Below, piece by piece: positions 17,175 to 24,150 of a stretch of 64,000 bases of DNA. Position 1 is the stretch's first letter. Each line of letters opens with the position of its first letter. A program made the translations under genes and the position numbers. The notes under the pieces were generated by a model. It did not search any database, was not told the DNA's origin, and was given only the letters and a program-made list of their open reading frames with translations. Source of the DNA: Roseiarcus sp963816065 (GTDB lineage: Bacteria > Pseudomonadota > Alphaproteobacteria > Rhizobiales > Beijerinckiaceae); contig CAWFJG010000029.1 in assembly GCA_963816065.1 (NCBI GenBank), forward strand, positions 372,001-436,000, in the 5' to 3' direction.

Positions 17175-17450
17175 TATCTGCACGTCCCGGCGGCCTGGAT
17201 GTCGAGCTTCGTCTACGGCGTCATGGCGGTCGCCGCGCTGGGCACGCTCGTCTGGCGCCATCCGAAGGTCGGCCTCGACGCCGAGGGGCGGGCGGGCATC
17301 GACTGGGGCGTCTACGGCGTGCCGGAGACGTTCGTCGTGCGCGGCGACGGAACCATCGCCTACAAGGTCGTCGGCCCGATGACCGCCCAATCCCTCGCCG
17401 CCGACCTCAAGCCGCAGATCCTCAAGGCGATGGCGCCGCCGCGCTCGTAG
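17175..17450 (+). pseudogene. ccmC-ccmG deletion fusion relic
   Basis: The frame opens YLHVPAAWMSSFVYGVMAVA and ALGTLVWRHP, the distinctive periplasmic/TM segment of the haem exporter subunit CcmC. It then switches without a break at about 17266 to VGLDAEGRAGIDWGVYGVPE and TFVVRGDGTIAYKVVGPMT, the C-terminal part of the thiol-disulfide oxidoreductase CcmG/DsbE. Both genes normally lie close together in the cytochrome c maturation operon, with ccmD between. An internal deletion has therefore removed the rest of ccmC, ccmD and the CXXC-bearing part of ccmG. A TAG precedes the relic at 17172-17174. The product would have neither activity. Confidence 0.75.
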
Positions 17451-17457
17451 CCTCATG

Positions 17458-17498
17458 CGCGCGGCCGCCGCCCTTCGAGGGCAGCCGCGCGGATTTAT
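17458..17498 (+). terminator. Hairpin after the ccm relic
   Basis: CGCGCGGC (17458-17465) pairs with GCCGCGCG (17484-17491) around an inner CGCCCT/AGGGC stem, followed by GATTTAT. It probably terminated the original ccmG transcript. Confidence 0.5.
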
Positions 17499-17783
17499 CC
17501 ACGCAGCCGATTTCAACGGCTTAGGCGCCAAAACGTGCAACTTTCGACGCCGACCAGGCAAGGGTGGCCGCGCAGCCCGGCCGCCATAACGTTCCCGGTA
17601 GTTTTACAGAATAATATTGTTTTATATGATCTCTCCCAATTGCGCGTCTTTCTCCGGCGCTGAGAGCCGGCGACTCGCCCAAGATCATCATGCTCTGGCC
17701 GCCCCGCCGCGCCGCCCTCCAGCATCGGAACGCAATCTCGCCTTGAACGTTGTGCCACCCGAGGGCCGGGAGCGAGGAACACG
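17499..17783. other. Intergenic, promoter region of the AI-2E permease
   Basis: No gene. There is an AT-rich block at 17600-17640 (TTTTACAGAATAATATTG) which probably holds the promoter for the following permease. No operator is evident. Confidence 0.4.
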
Positions 17784-18851
17784 ATGGGAGAGGGACGCGA
17801 GCGGGCGGCTATGACGGCGGCCGAGGACGAAGAGCCGGAAGCCCCGGACCGGCTCCGCCTCATCTCCACCGTCTCGCTCGCCGCGCTCGCGATCATCGCC
17901 GCCGGAGCGGCGCTCTTCATGATGCGCGAGCTGCTTTTGCCGATCGTGACGGCCTTCGTGGTCGGCGTCATGCTGTCGCCGATCGCCAAGGCGCTCGAAA
18001 CGCGAAACGTGCCGCGCGTCGTCTCGGCCGCGCTGATCGTGACGGCGACCGCGACGCTGTTCGTGTTCGTGGTCGCGCTGATCGCCGCCCCGGTCGCCGA
18101 GGTCGCCGGCCGTCTACCGGAAATCAGCGAGAAGCTGCGCGTCTTCGACGGCGTGCTCGGTTTCCTGCGTCGGGTCGAACGGTCGGTTGGCCTCAATCCG
18201 AGCGCCGCAGGAGTTGGCCTGCCGGCGCCAAGCCTCTCGTGGCTGCCGACGACCATTGGCTATGTTTCGCCGCCGATCACCGGGCTTCTCTATTTTTTGG
18301 TCGTGCTGCTGCTGTTTCTGTCGTGGTGGCCGGACCTGCGGCGCCAGCTCGTCATGACCTTCGCCAGCCGCGATTCGCGCCTTATCGTGCTCAAGATCCT
18401 CAACGAGACCGAGGCGCTGCTCGCGACCTATCTATTCACCGTCGCCTGCATCAATCTCGGCGTCGGCGTCGCGGCGGCGCTGATCGCTTACTTTACCGGA
18501 CTGCCCCTGCCGGTCGGATTTGGAACGCTCGCGGCAACCCTCAATTTCATTCCGATCCTCGGGCCCATCGCCATGATCGCCGTGTTCGCCGCGGTCGGCG
18601 TCGTGACCGGCTCGACCCTGGCGCTTGGCCTGCTGCCCGCCGCGCTGTTCCTGCTCGTCGTCTTCGCCGAGGGGCAGTTCATCACGCCGGCCATCATTGG
18701 CCGCAGGCTCGAAATCAACGCGCTCGCCGTTATCCTGTCGCTGATGTTCTGGACCTGGATGTGGGGACCGATGGGCGCCTTCCTCTCCTCGCCGCTGCTG
18801 ATCGTCGGTTTGATCTTGCGCGACCATCTGCGCCCCGACGACCGCGCCTGA
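17784..18851 (+). CDS. AI-2E family transporter (PerM/YdiK-like membrane protein)
   Basis: A 355-residue integral membrane protein. There are two TM segments near the N-terminus (VSLAALAIIAAGAALFMM; LLLPIVTAFVVGVMLSP), a soluble loop, and then a cluster of helices with LPVGFGTLAATLNFIPILGP and IAMIAVFAAVGVV. That last block is the conserved heart of the AI-2E exporter family (PF01594). Family members export autoinducer-2 or act as Na+/H+ antiporters or permeases, and the substrate here is unknown. ATG at 17784 follows GAGGAACACG; a second ATG at 17811 is possible. No operon partner is evident. Confidence 0.88.
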   Translation: MGEGRERAAMTAAEDEEPEAPDRLRLISTVSLAALAIIAAGAALFMMRELLLPIVTAFVVGVMLSPIAKALETRNVPRVVSAALIVTATATLFVFVVALIAAPVAEVAGRLPEISEKLRVFDGVLGFLRRVERSVGLNPSAAGVGLPAPSLSWLPTTIGYVSPPITGLLYFLVVLLLFLSWWPDLRRQLVMTFASRDSRLIVLKILNETEALLATYLFTVACINLGVGVAAALIAYFTGLPLPVGFGTLAATLNFIPILGPIAMIAVFAAVGVVTGSTLALGLLPAALFLLVVFAEGQFITPAIIGRRLEINALAVILSLMFWTWMWGPMGAFLSSPLLIVGLILRDHLRPDDRA

Positions 18852-18958
18852 CGGCGCAGTTCCCCGCCACGGCGGGGCGAAGAGACGCCTCGGCGCCGGT
18901 CGCGCGGGAGATGAGTGCTAAGAGTCGGTCTCTTCATCATCCTCTGTGTGAAAGCCTC

Positions 18959-19378
18959 ATGCGCCAGTTCACCGAAATTCTCACCTTCCGCCCCAATGGC
19001 CGCGGTCTTGTCGACATCACCCGCGAGATCGCGGCATGGGTCATGGGATGCGCTCTCGACGCTGGTCTCCTGACGCTGTTCTGTCGTCATACCTCCGCCT
19101 CGCTGATCATCCAGGAGAACGCGGCGCCTGACGTGCGGTCGGACCTCGAAACCTATTTCGAGCGCATCGCGCCCGAGGACCCGCGCCGTTACGCGCACGA
19201 CGACGAAGGCGCCGATGACATGCCGGCCCATATCCGGACCGCCCTCACCGGGGTGCAACTCTCGGTTCCGCTGATCGGCGGCCGGCTTGCGCTCGGAACC
19301 TGGCAGGGAATCTACCTCTTCGAGCACCGCCGTTCGCCGCATCGGCGCGAAATCGCGATGCATCTCATCGGCGAGTAG
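18959..19378 (+). CDS. YjbQ family protein (secondary thiamine-phosphate synthase type)
   Basis: A 139-residue protein of the UPF0047/YjbQ family. It has GLVDITREIAAW, LTLFCRHTSASLIIQENAAP (the conserved H-T-S-A-S-L), and PLIGGRLALGTWQGIYLFEH with the final H-R-R. YjbQ proteins have weak thiamine-phosphate synthase activity in vitro; the physiological role is unclear. An earlier in-frame ATG at 18911 would add 16 residues; the chosen start gives the family length. Confidence 0.88.
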   Translation: MRQFTEILTFRPNGRGLVDITREIAAWVMGCALDAGLLTLFCRHTSASLIIQENAAPDVRSDLETYFERIAPEDPRRYAHDDEGADDMPAHIRTALTGVQLSVPLIGGRLALGTWQGIYLFEHRRSPHRREIAMHLIGE

Positions 19379-19515
19379 GACGACCTTCCTGCTTCCCCGC
19401 CGGCGCCGCATCGCCTGTCGTTGCAGGGGGAACCTTTGCGCCGGGCGATCGTTGCGGGACCGGGAGGCCGAACAGCCCTTGCGGAACCGGCCCATCTCCC
19501 AGGAAAGGAGTTCGA

Positions 19516-19755
19516 ATGGCGACGCTCGACTACAAGGTTTCGCGGCAGGGCGAGCAGTGGGCCGTAGCGCGTCAAGGTGAGGTAGGCATGACCTATGTCA
19601 CCCAGGAGGCGGCCTTCGAGGCGGCGGCTCTGCAGGCCGGCGGCGATTTGCGCTCGGGACACGACATCGTCATCCGCGTGGGCGCGGCGAAAGATCCTCG
19701 CGGGGCCGCCGACCTCGGCGGCGCGCCGGTCGAAGGCGACGGCTTCCATAGCTGA
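19516..19755 (+). CDS. Small hypothetical protein (DUF2188-like)
   Basis: A 79-residue protein, MATLDYKVSRQGEQWAVARQ..., with the pattern V-x-R-x-G-x-x-W-x-V then AAFEAAALQAGGDLRSGHDI. It resembles the small DUF2188-type domain found alone in many Hyphomicrobiales. A very good ribosome site (AAAGGAGTTCGA) precedes the ATG. Function unknown. It is followed after 58 bases by another small gene on the same strand. Confidence 0.75.
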   Translation: MATLDYKVSRQGEQWAVARQGEVGMTYVTQEAAFEAAALQAGGDLRSGHDIVIRVGAAKDPRGAADLGGAPVEGDGFHS

Positions 19756-19813
19756 ATCCCGTTTTGGCGGGGGTCGCCTATGGTGACGCCGGCGCCCCGG
19801 AAGGAGATCGATC

Positions 19814-20038
19814 ATGTCCGTTCGCCCGAAAGAGGAACGCGGCGCCAAGGAGCAGGGGCACGGCCACGGGATGAGCCGCAATCGCACGCCCCAAGGCGAG
19901 AACCTGCCCCACGACAGCGCTCGCGAGGACAAGCAGCCCTACGCGCGCGAGGTCGAGGACTACAGCGGCGAGGGCGTGGCGTCGCCTCCGCGAGAGCAGA
20001 CGGAAAACGACGACGATCGAAACCCGGCGACGCGCTGA
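19814..20038 (+). CDS. Small hydrophilic hypothetical protein
   Basis: A 74-residue, highly charged, Gly/Pro/Glu-rich product (MSVRPKEERGAKEQGHGHGM... to DDDRNPATR) with no hydrophobic core, probably disordered. AAGGAGATCGATC before the ATG is a strong ribosome site, and a good terminator follows, so it is likely a real gene. I do not recognise a family. Confidence 0.65.
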   Translation: MSVRPKEERGAKEQGHGHGMSRNRTPQGENLPHDSAREDKQPYAREVEDYSGEGVASPPREQTENDDDRNPATR

Positions 20039-20063
20039 GCGCCGTCGCCCGGCTGATGCGAGG

Positions 20064-20093
20064 CCGCCCGGCGCAGGCCGGGCGGACGTTGTT
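20064..20093 (+). terminator. Rho-independent terminator
   Basis: CCGCCCGGC-GCAG-GCCGGGCGG, a perfect 9-bp stem with a four-base loop, followed by ACGTTGTTT. It closes the small-gene pair 19516-20038. Confidence 0.7.
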
Positions 20094-20123
20094 TCGTCCC
20101 GACGTAAAGTCAGCTTGGAAGCG

Positions 20124-20663
20124 TTAGCTTCGGCTGGCCGTCCATTTGCCGCCGTACTGGAATTCCGGCGCATTCTTGAGCTGGTCCTTGGTGGCGTTCA
20201 TCGCGGCGCGCCACGTCTTGCCGTTGGTGTCGTAGGTGATCGACACGGAAGCCGGGTTCACTGCGACATAATGCGTCCCCATGCCCAGGAAACCGCCGAC
20301 GGACAGTATGTAGCCCTGAACGGTGTTGCCGCTGTCGACAACCACATCCTGGATCTTGCCGATGTCGTTGTTCTGCGAGTTATAGATGTCGAGCCCGACG
20401 ATGTTCGAGGTCAGCATGGCCGTGCCCGGCGCCGAGATGAAATTGGGTCCTTGGCTCGGCACGTTCACGGCCGGATTGGTCGCGACGCCGCCCGGACTGG
20501 CGGCGTTTGCAGCCGGGGTCGCCATGGCGTTCGGGGCCGTGCTTGTATCCGTCGTCGTCGTTGCGGGCGAATTCGTCGTGGCGCCGGGCGAAGCGTTCTG
20601 AGCCAGGGCTGGCGCAGCCATAAAAAGCGGCAAAGCGGCGGCGGCGACAATGAAATTTCTCAT
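20124..20663 (-). CDS. Exported PRC-barrel domain protein
   Basis: A 179-residue protein with signal peptide MRNFIVAAAALPLFMAAPAL (cleavage after ALA-Q). A Thr/Ala/Pro-rich linker follows, then a PRC-barrel from about residue 90: MLTSNIVGLDIYNSQNNDIG, KIQDVVVDSGNTVQGYILSV and GGFLGMGTHYVAVNPASV. Exported PRC-barrel proteins are common in alphaproteobacteria and are thought to be periplasmic or envelope stress-related. The open frame extends upstream to 20786, but the signal peptide and the GGAG ribosome site fix the start at 20663. Confidence 0.87.
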   Translation of the reverse strand: MRNFIVAAAALPLFMAAPALAQNASPGATTNSPATTTTDTSTAPNAMATPAANAASPGGVATNPAVNVPSQGPNFISAPGTAMLTSNIVGLDIYNSQNNDIGKIQDVVVDSGNTVQGYILSVGGFLGMGTHYVAVNPASVSITYDTNGKTWRAAMNATKDQLKNAPEFQYGGKWTASRS

Positions 20664-20824
20664 GGCGTATCTCCGTGTTGGACTTGGGTCCGAGGGAAAC
20701 GCGGCGCGCGGGCCGAGGTTCCGCCGCGAATGGCGGCTGTTTTCATTGCCTGGAACCGTCCCGACGAATGCGCGTTGAGCGGGCAATCACCCCCGGTGCA
20801 ACCGATTCGTGCACGGAGGCGGTG

Positions 20825-21184
20825 ATGTTTGAGCTGGCGTTGACGTTTCTGCTTGTCGCGCTGCTCGCCGGAGCGCTCGGCTTCGGCGCCTTCGTCGGAT
20901 CGGTGTTTGTCGCAGCGATAGTCGTCTTCGTCGTAGCGTTGCTCGCGTTCCTGGTCTGGCTTTGGTTGGCTATTCGAGGAGCATGCCTTGAGCGCTGCGA
21001 AGCCGGACGCCGCGGGAGGTCGCAGCCGCCCGCGGCGGAAGGGCCTTCAATGGGCGGGGAGGCGCTGGCCAAAGGAACCGGCAAGCGGAACCTCGGCGAC
21101 GCCGCAGCCTCGAGCCGCGGCGCAATACCAGTCTTGTGGATCGGACCTCGCGAATTCGCGGCCGCAACGTTGCACGGCATTTGA
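20825..21184 (+). CDS. Small membrane protein, DUF1328-like
   Basis: The first 52 residues (MFELALTFLLVALLAGALGF, then GAFVGSVFVAAIVVFVVALL) are two TM helices resembling DUF1328/YtjA proteins, which are normally only 50-60 residues long. The remaining 67 residues are Arg/Ala/Gly-rich and do not look like protein, so an unseen frameshift or missed stop near 20980 is likely. A GGAGGCGGTG ribosome site precedes the ATG. Confidence 0.6.
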   Translation: MFELALTFLLVALLAGALGFGAFVGSVFVAAIVVFVVALLAFLVWLWLAIRGACLERCEAGRRGRSQPPAAEGPSMGGEALAKGTGKRNLGDAAASSRGAIPVLWIGPREFAAATLHGI

Positions 21185-21259
21185 CGGGGCGAGGATGTCT
21201 GTCGCAAAGTGGACGGCACGAAGAGGCGCGAGTTGCGCCGAAACTGCGAGGGTTGCCGC

Positions 21260-21730
21260 ATGGCTGATCGAGACCACCACATTAGAGTGATCGCCTATCG
21301 TTTGTGGGAGGAGGCCGGACGGCCTGAAGGTCAAGACGAGTACTTCTGGCATGTCGCGGTCGAGCAGTACGATACCGACCTCGCGCCGTCGGAATCCCTG
21401 TCCCCTCAAGAGCCTGCAGCGGAAACGGAAGCGCCTGCGAGTGCGGCGCCGAAGAAGCATGCGCCCGCCAAGGCGAAGGCTGTCGTAGTCGAACCCGCGG
21501 CCGCCCCCGCAGCCGCGGCCGCCCCCGCAGCCGCGGCCGCCCCCGCACCCGCGACCGCCCCCGCACCCGCGACCGAACCGGACAAGCCAGAGCCCGAAGC
21601 GAAGGCCGCGAAAGCGAAAGAAGACAAGCCGAAGGCCAGCAAGGCGAAGCCTGGCAAAACGAAAGGCGCCGCGCCTCTGACCGCCTCCTGGATCAAGAGC
21701 GAGCCGACGGCCGGCAAGCGCAAGCCTTAA
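21260..21730 (+). CDS. DUF2934 domain protein with Ala/Pro repeat region
   Basis: A 156-residue protein. Residues 4-33 (RDHHIRVIAYRLWEEAGRPE and then GQDEYFWHVA) match DUF2934, a short helical domain widespread in proteobacteria and usually linked to stress or plasmid genes. The rest is low-complexity Ala/Pro/Lys sequence containing four 18-bp tandem repeats, reminiscent of histone-H1-like tails. The start at 21260 (GAGGG ribosome site) is preferred over 21209. The basic tail suggests nucleic-acid contact, but this is inference. Confidence 0.75.
   Translation: MADRDHHIRVIAYRLWEEAGRPEGQDEYFWHVAVEQYDTDLAPSESLSPQEPAAETEAPASAAPKKHAPAKAKAVVVEPAAAPAAAAAPAAAAAPAPATAPAPATEPDKPEPEAKAAKAKEDKPKASKAKPGKTKGAAPLTASWIKSEPTAGKRKP
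21503..21574 (+). repeat. Four 18-bp tandem repeats inside the DUF2934 gene
   Basis: Two copies of GCCCCCGCAGCCGCGGCC (21503-21538) are followed by two copies of GCCCCCGCACCCGCGACC (21539-21574). They encode Ala-Pro-Ala-rich hexapeptides. In-frame copy-number change is likely between strains. Confidence 0.9.
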
Positions 21731-21838
21731 AAGCGGGACGACCGGCGGCGAGGCGCAGTCCAGGCGCCCCGTCGCGGTGCAGCCTCGGATCGGTGGGTTG
21801 AGCCCGGCATGGGCGGGGCGTTGTTCGAAACTGCGTCT

Positions 21839-21858
21839 GGGCGGAAACCCGCCCTTTA
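21839..21858 (+). terminator. Terminator-like hairpin
   Basis: GGGCGG and CCGCCC enclose a short loop, followed by TTTAT, about 110 bases after the DUF2934 gene. The rest of the gap 21731-22027 holds nothing recognisable. Confidence 0.5.
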
Positions 21859-22027
21859 TCGAGCCGAGCGTCTGCACGCGGCTGGACGCTTGCGACAGCA
21901 TGCCAGGACGACGTATCGGACGCCGCCGCCTGCCGCTTCTCGTCAGCCCGCGGCGGGAATACGGCCAACCGCGCCTCGCCGGTACGAAGAGCCCGGGCGC
22001 GCGGCAAGTGACGAAAGGATTCTCCGC

Positions 22028-22279
22028 ATGCGTTTCCTTATGCTCGCCGCCGCAATCTTTGTCTTTGCTTCCGCCGCCGCGCGTGCAGCCCAAACCTACC
22101 AGGTCGACCAATGGCCGGCCGACGTCGAGACGATCCCGTGCCGCGCCTGGGAGCATATGCCGGACGGGACGTGGGCCCTGAACGGCTATGTGAAGATCGG
22201 CGGCACGGTGGTCGAGCACGTCGGCTTCAGGGGCGACAGCACGGCCCGCCTGCTCGACAAGAGGTGCGGCAAGAAGTAG
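22028..22279 (+). CDS. Small exported hypothetical protein
   Basis: An 83-residue protein with signal peptide MRFLMLAAAIFVFASAAARA; mature part AQTYQVDQWPADVETIPCRA followed by an HMPDGTWALNGYVKIGG segment and one more Cys near the end (LLDKRCGKK), so one disulfide is possible. The start follows GAAAGGATTCTCCGC. This type of small periplasmic protein recurs in Hyphomicrobiales; the function is not known. The open frame upstream to 21809 is not plausible. Confidence 0.75.
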   Translation: MRFLMLAAAIFVFASAAARAAQTYQVDQWPADVETIPCRAWEHMPDGTWALNGYVKIGGTVVEHVGFRGDSTARLLDKRCGKK

Positions 22280-22376
22280 CCGAACGGCGAGGGAATCTCG
22301 CGCCGGGGCCGGACGCCTCGGCAAGCCGCGGGTCAGGGGGTCGCTTTCCCGTCGACCTCCGCTGCAAAGGGCCGTC

Positions 22377-23270
22377 ATGGCGCAAGGGCGGAAAATCGCT
22401 GCGATCCTCATCGCAGATATCGTCGGCTATAGCCGGCTGACCGGGGCCGACGAGGAGGGGACGCTCGCGCGGCTGCGCTCGCTGCGCGAACAGCTGTTCA
22501 ACCCAACGATCGACGCCCACGGCGGGCGCGTGGTCAAGAGGACCGGCGACGGCGTCATCGTCGAGTTCCGCAGCGTAGTCGAAGCGTTGCGCTGCGCCCT
22601 CGACGTCACCAACGGCCTCGCCGTGCGCAATGCGGAGGCGCCCTCCGATCGGCGTATCGAGGTCCGCACCGGCGTCCATCTCGGCGACGTCATCGAGGAG
22701 CCCGACGGCGACCTGATGGGCGACGGAGTGAACATCGCCGCGAGGCTCGAGGGGATTGCCGCGCCCGGCGGGATTTGCCTGTCCGAGGACGCCTGGCGGC
22801 AGGTGCGCGACAAGCTTCCCGATGCGTTCGTCGATCTCGGCGAGCGGCAGCTCAAGAATATTTCCCGTCCGATGCGAGTGTACGCGCTCGGCGACGCGGA
22901 CGGCGCAGCCCCCGTCGCGGCGCCGCCCACGTCCGCCGTTCTCGCGCCGCTCGCTCCGCCTTTTCCGCCGCCGCCGCCGGCGGCTGTTCGACAACTCCTT
23001 ACAGCCGCCGCCGGGGTTCTCGAAAACGTGGGCCGGCTCGTCGGGGCCTATGCGGACCGTGCAATGACGGGTCGCAGCGCGTCGCCGATCCTCGCCGACC
23101 CGCCAGACCGGACCAGCGCGCGCCGCATCCGGAAGACGCGCGACCGGACCCTCCGGCGCATGATCCTTGGCGCGGCGATCGTGACCGTTCTTGCCGCTCG
23201 CGCATGCCACGGACCGGAAGTCGCCAGCCCGCCTCCTGCCGAGCGGTCACACGCGGGCGACGTCCGATAG
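22377..23270 (+). CDS. Class III adenylate/guanylate cyclase with C-terminal membrane anchor
   Basis: Residues about 5-175 form a CHD cyclase domain. AAILIADIVGYSRLTGADEE holds the first metal Asp, GRVVKRTGDGVIVEFRSVVE the second, and LMGDGVNIAARLEGIAAPGG the conserved Asn/Arg region. It makes cAMP (or cGMP) from the nucleotide triphosphate. In this subfamily the cyclase is usually followed by a long TPR region. Here the C-terminus is only a Pro-rich linker and one hydrophobic segment (MILGAAIVTVLAARACH), so the protein is short at 297 residues. The next gene is convergent. Confidence 0.85.
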   Translation: MAQGRKIAAILIADIVGYSRLTGADEEGTLARLRSLREQLFNPTIDAHGGRVVKRTGDGVIVEFRSVVEALRCALDVTNGLAVRNAEAPSDRRIEVRTGVHLGDVIEEPDGDLMGDGVNIAARLEGIAAPGGICLSEDAWRQVRDKLPDAFVDLGERQLKNISRPMRVYALGDADGAAPVAAPPTSAVLAPLAPPFPPPPPAAVRQLLTAAAGVLENVGRLVGAYADRAMTGRSASPILADPPDRTSARRIRKTRDRTLRRMILGAAIVTVLAARACHGPEVASPPPAERSHAGDVR

Positions 23271-23368
23271 CGACGATCACGCGAAGGCCAGGCGGACTGG
23301 CGGCCGATCGACATGGGAGCGCAATCCTATCGGCGCCGACGGCGCTCTGAGCCGGTCGTCGTCCGCTC

Positions 23369-24055
23369 CTACCCCGTCACCCCGCTCACAATCGTCTCGA
23401 TCACCTGGCGCTTGGCCCGGTCGAAGGCCGCATCGTCGAGCGGGCGGCCGCCGTTCAGCGTCGCCATCTCGTGCGCGGCGTTGGCGTATTGCTGGGTCGT
23501 CGCCCAGATCATGTAGAAGAGCACCTTGGGCTCGATCGGCTTCAGCCGGCCGGCGGCGATCCATCGTTGCACGGCCTGTTCGCGCGAGGCCACCCATTCG
23601 GTGAGCGTCGTGTCGAGAAAGTCCTGGATCATCGGCGCGCCGCGCATGATCTCCGCCGACCAGATGCGCGAGGCGAGCGGCATGGCGCGGGCGAGGTCCA
23701 TCTTGGCGCCGATGTAGGAAGCGAGCGCCTGGCGCGGGTCGTCGCTGGCGTCGAACGGAGCGGCGGCCGCGAGCCAGGCGGTCAGAACGCGCTCCACCAC
23801 CGCGCGGTAGAGCCCCTCCTTGGTGGCGAAGTAATAGTGCAGGTTGGCCTTCGGCACGCCGGCGCGCCGGGCGATCGCCGCCGTCGTCGCGCCGGAGTAG
23901 CCCTGCTCGGCGAAGATCTGCTCGGCCGCCTCGAGCAGCGACCGCTCGTTTTCCTCGCGGATCGTCGGCCGCGGCCTGCGCGGCGGCGCGCGTCCGTCGC
24001 CGCCGGGGTCCGGGGTGCTTGCGCCGCCGTCGCGACTGCGAAAAAGATGGTCCAT
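23369..24055 (-). CDS. rutR: TetR family regulator RutR
   Basis: A 228-residue TetR regulator with HTH region ATTAAIARRAGVPKANLHYY then FATKEGLYRAV, and a C-terminal domain of the RutR/YcdC type (RIWSAEIMRGAPMIQDFL, LFYMIWATTQQYANAAHEM). RutR senses uracil/pyrimidine and controls pyrimidine catabolism. The assignment is reinforced by its position, divergent from the dihydropyrimidinase operon, and by a perfect RutR-type palindrome in the shared promoter region. The N-terminal 25 residues are Pro/Arg-rich, so a later start is possible. Confidence 0.9.
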   Translation of the reverse strand: MDHLFRSRDGGASTPDPGGDGRAPPRRPRPTIREENERSLLEAAEQIFAEQGYSGATTAAIARRAGVPKANLHYYFATKEGLYRAVVERVLTAWLAAAAPFDASDDPRQALASYIGAKMDLARAMPLASRIWSAEIMRGAPMIQDFLDTTLTEWVASREQAVQRWIAAGRLKPIEPKVLFYMIWATTQQYANAAHEMATLNGGRPLDDAAFDRAKRQVIETIVSGVTG

Positions 24056-24094
24056 GGGCGCCTTTTTGCTGAGCGTTCGCCTAAAGCCAAGTCA

Positions 24095-24112
24095 TTTGAC
24101 CATTTGGTCAAA
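24095..24112. promoter_or_regulatory. RutR operator
   Basis: TTTGACCA-TT-TGGTCAAA, a perfect inverted repeat. Its core equals the published E. coli RutR consensus TTGACCA-nn-TGGTCAA. It lies 40 bases upstream of rutR and 38 bases upstream of the beta-ureidopropionase start, so it can control both directions. Confidence 0.9.
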
Positions 24113-24150
24113 CTTATACTAGCGTTTGTCAAATCCAAGTGGAGCCGTCG

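Noticed and set aside
21503..21574. CRISPR-like direct repeats
   Set aside because: The units are contiguous without spacers and lie in frame inside a coding sequence; no CRISPR array was found anywhere in the window.
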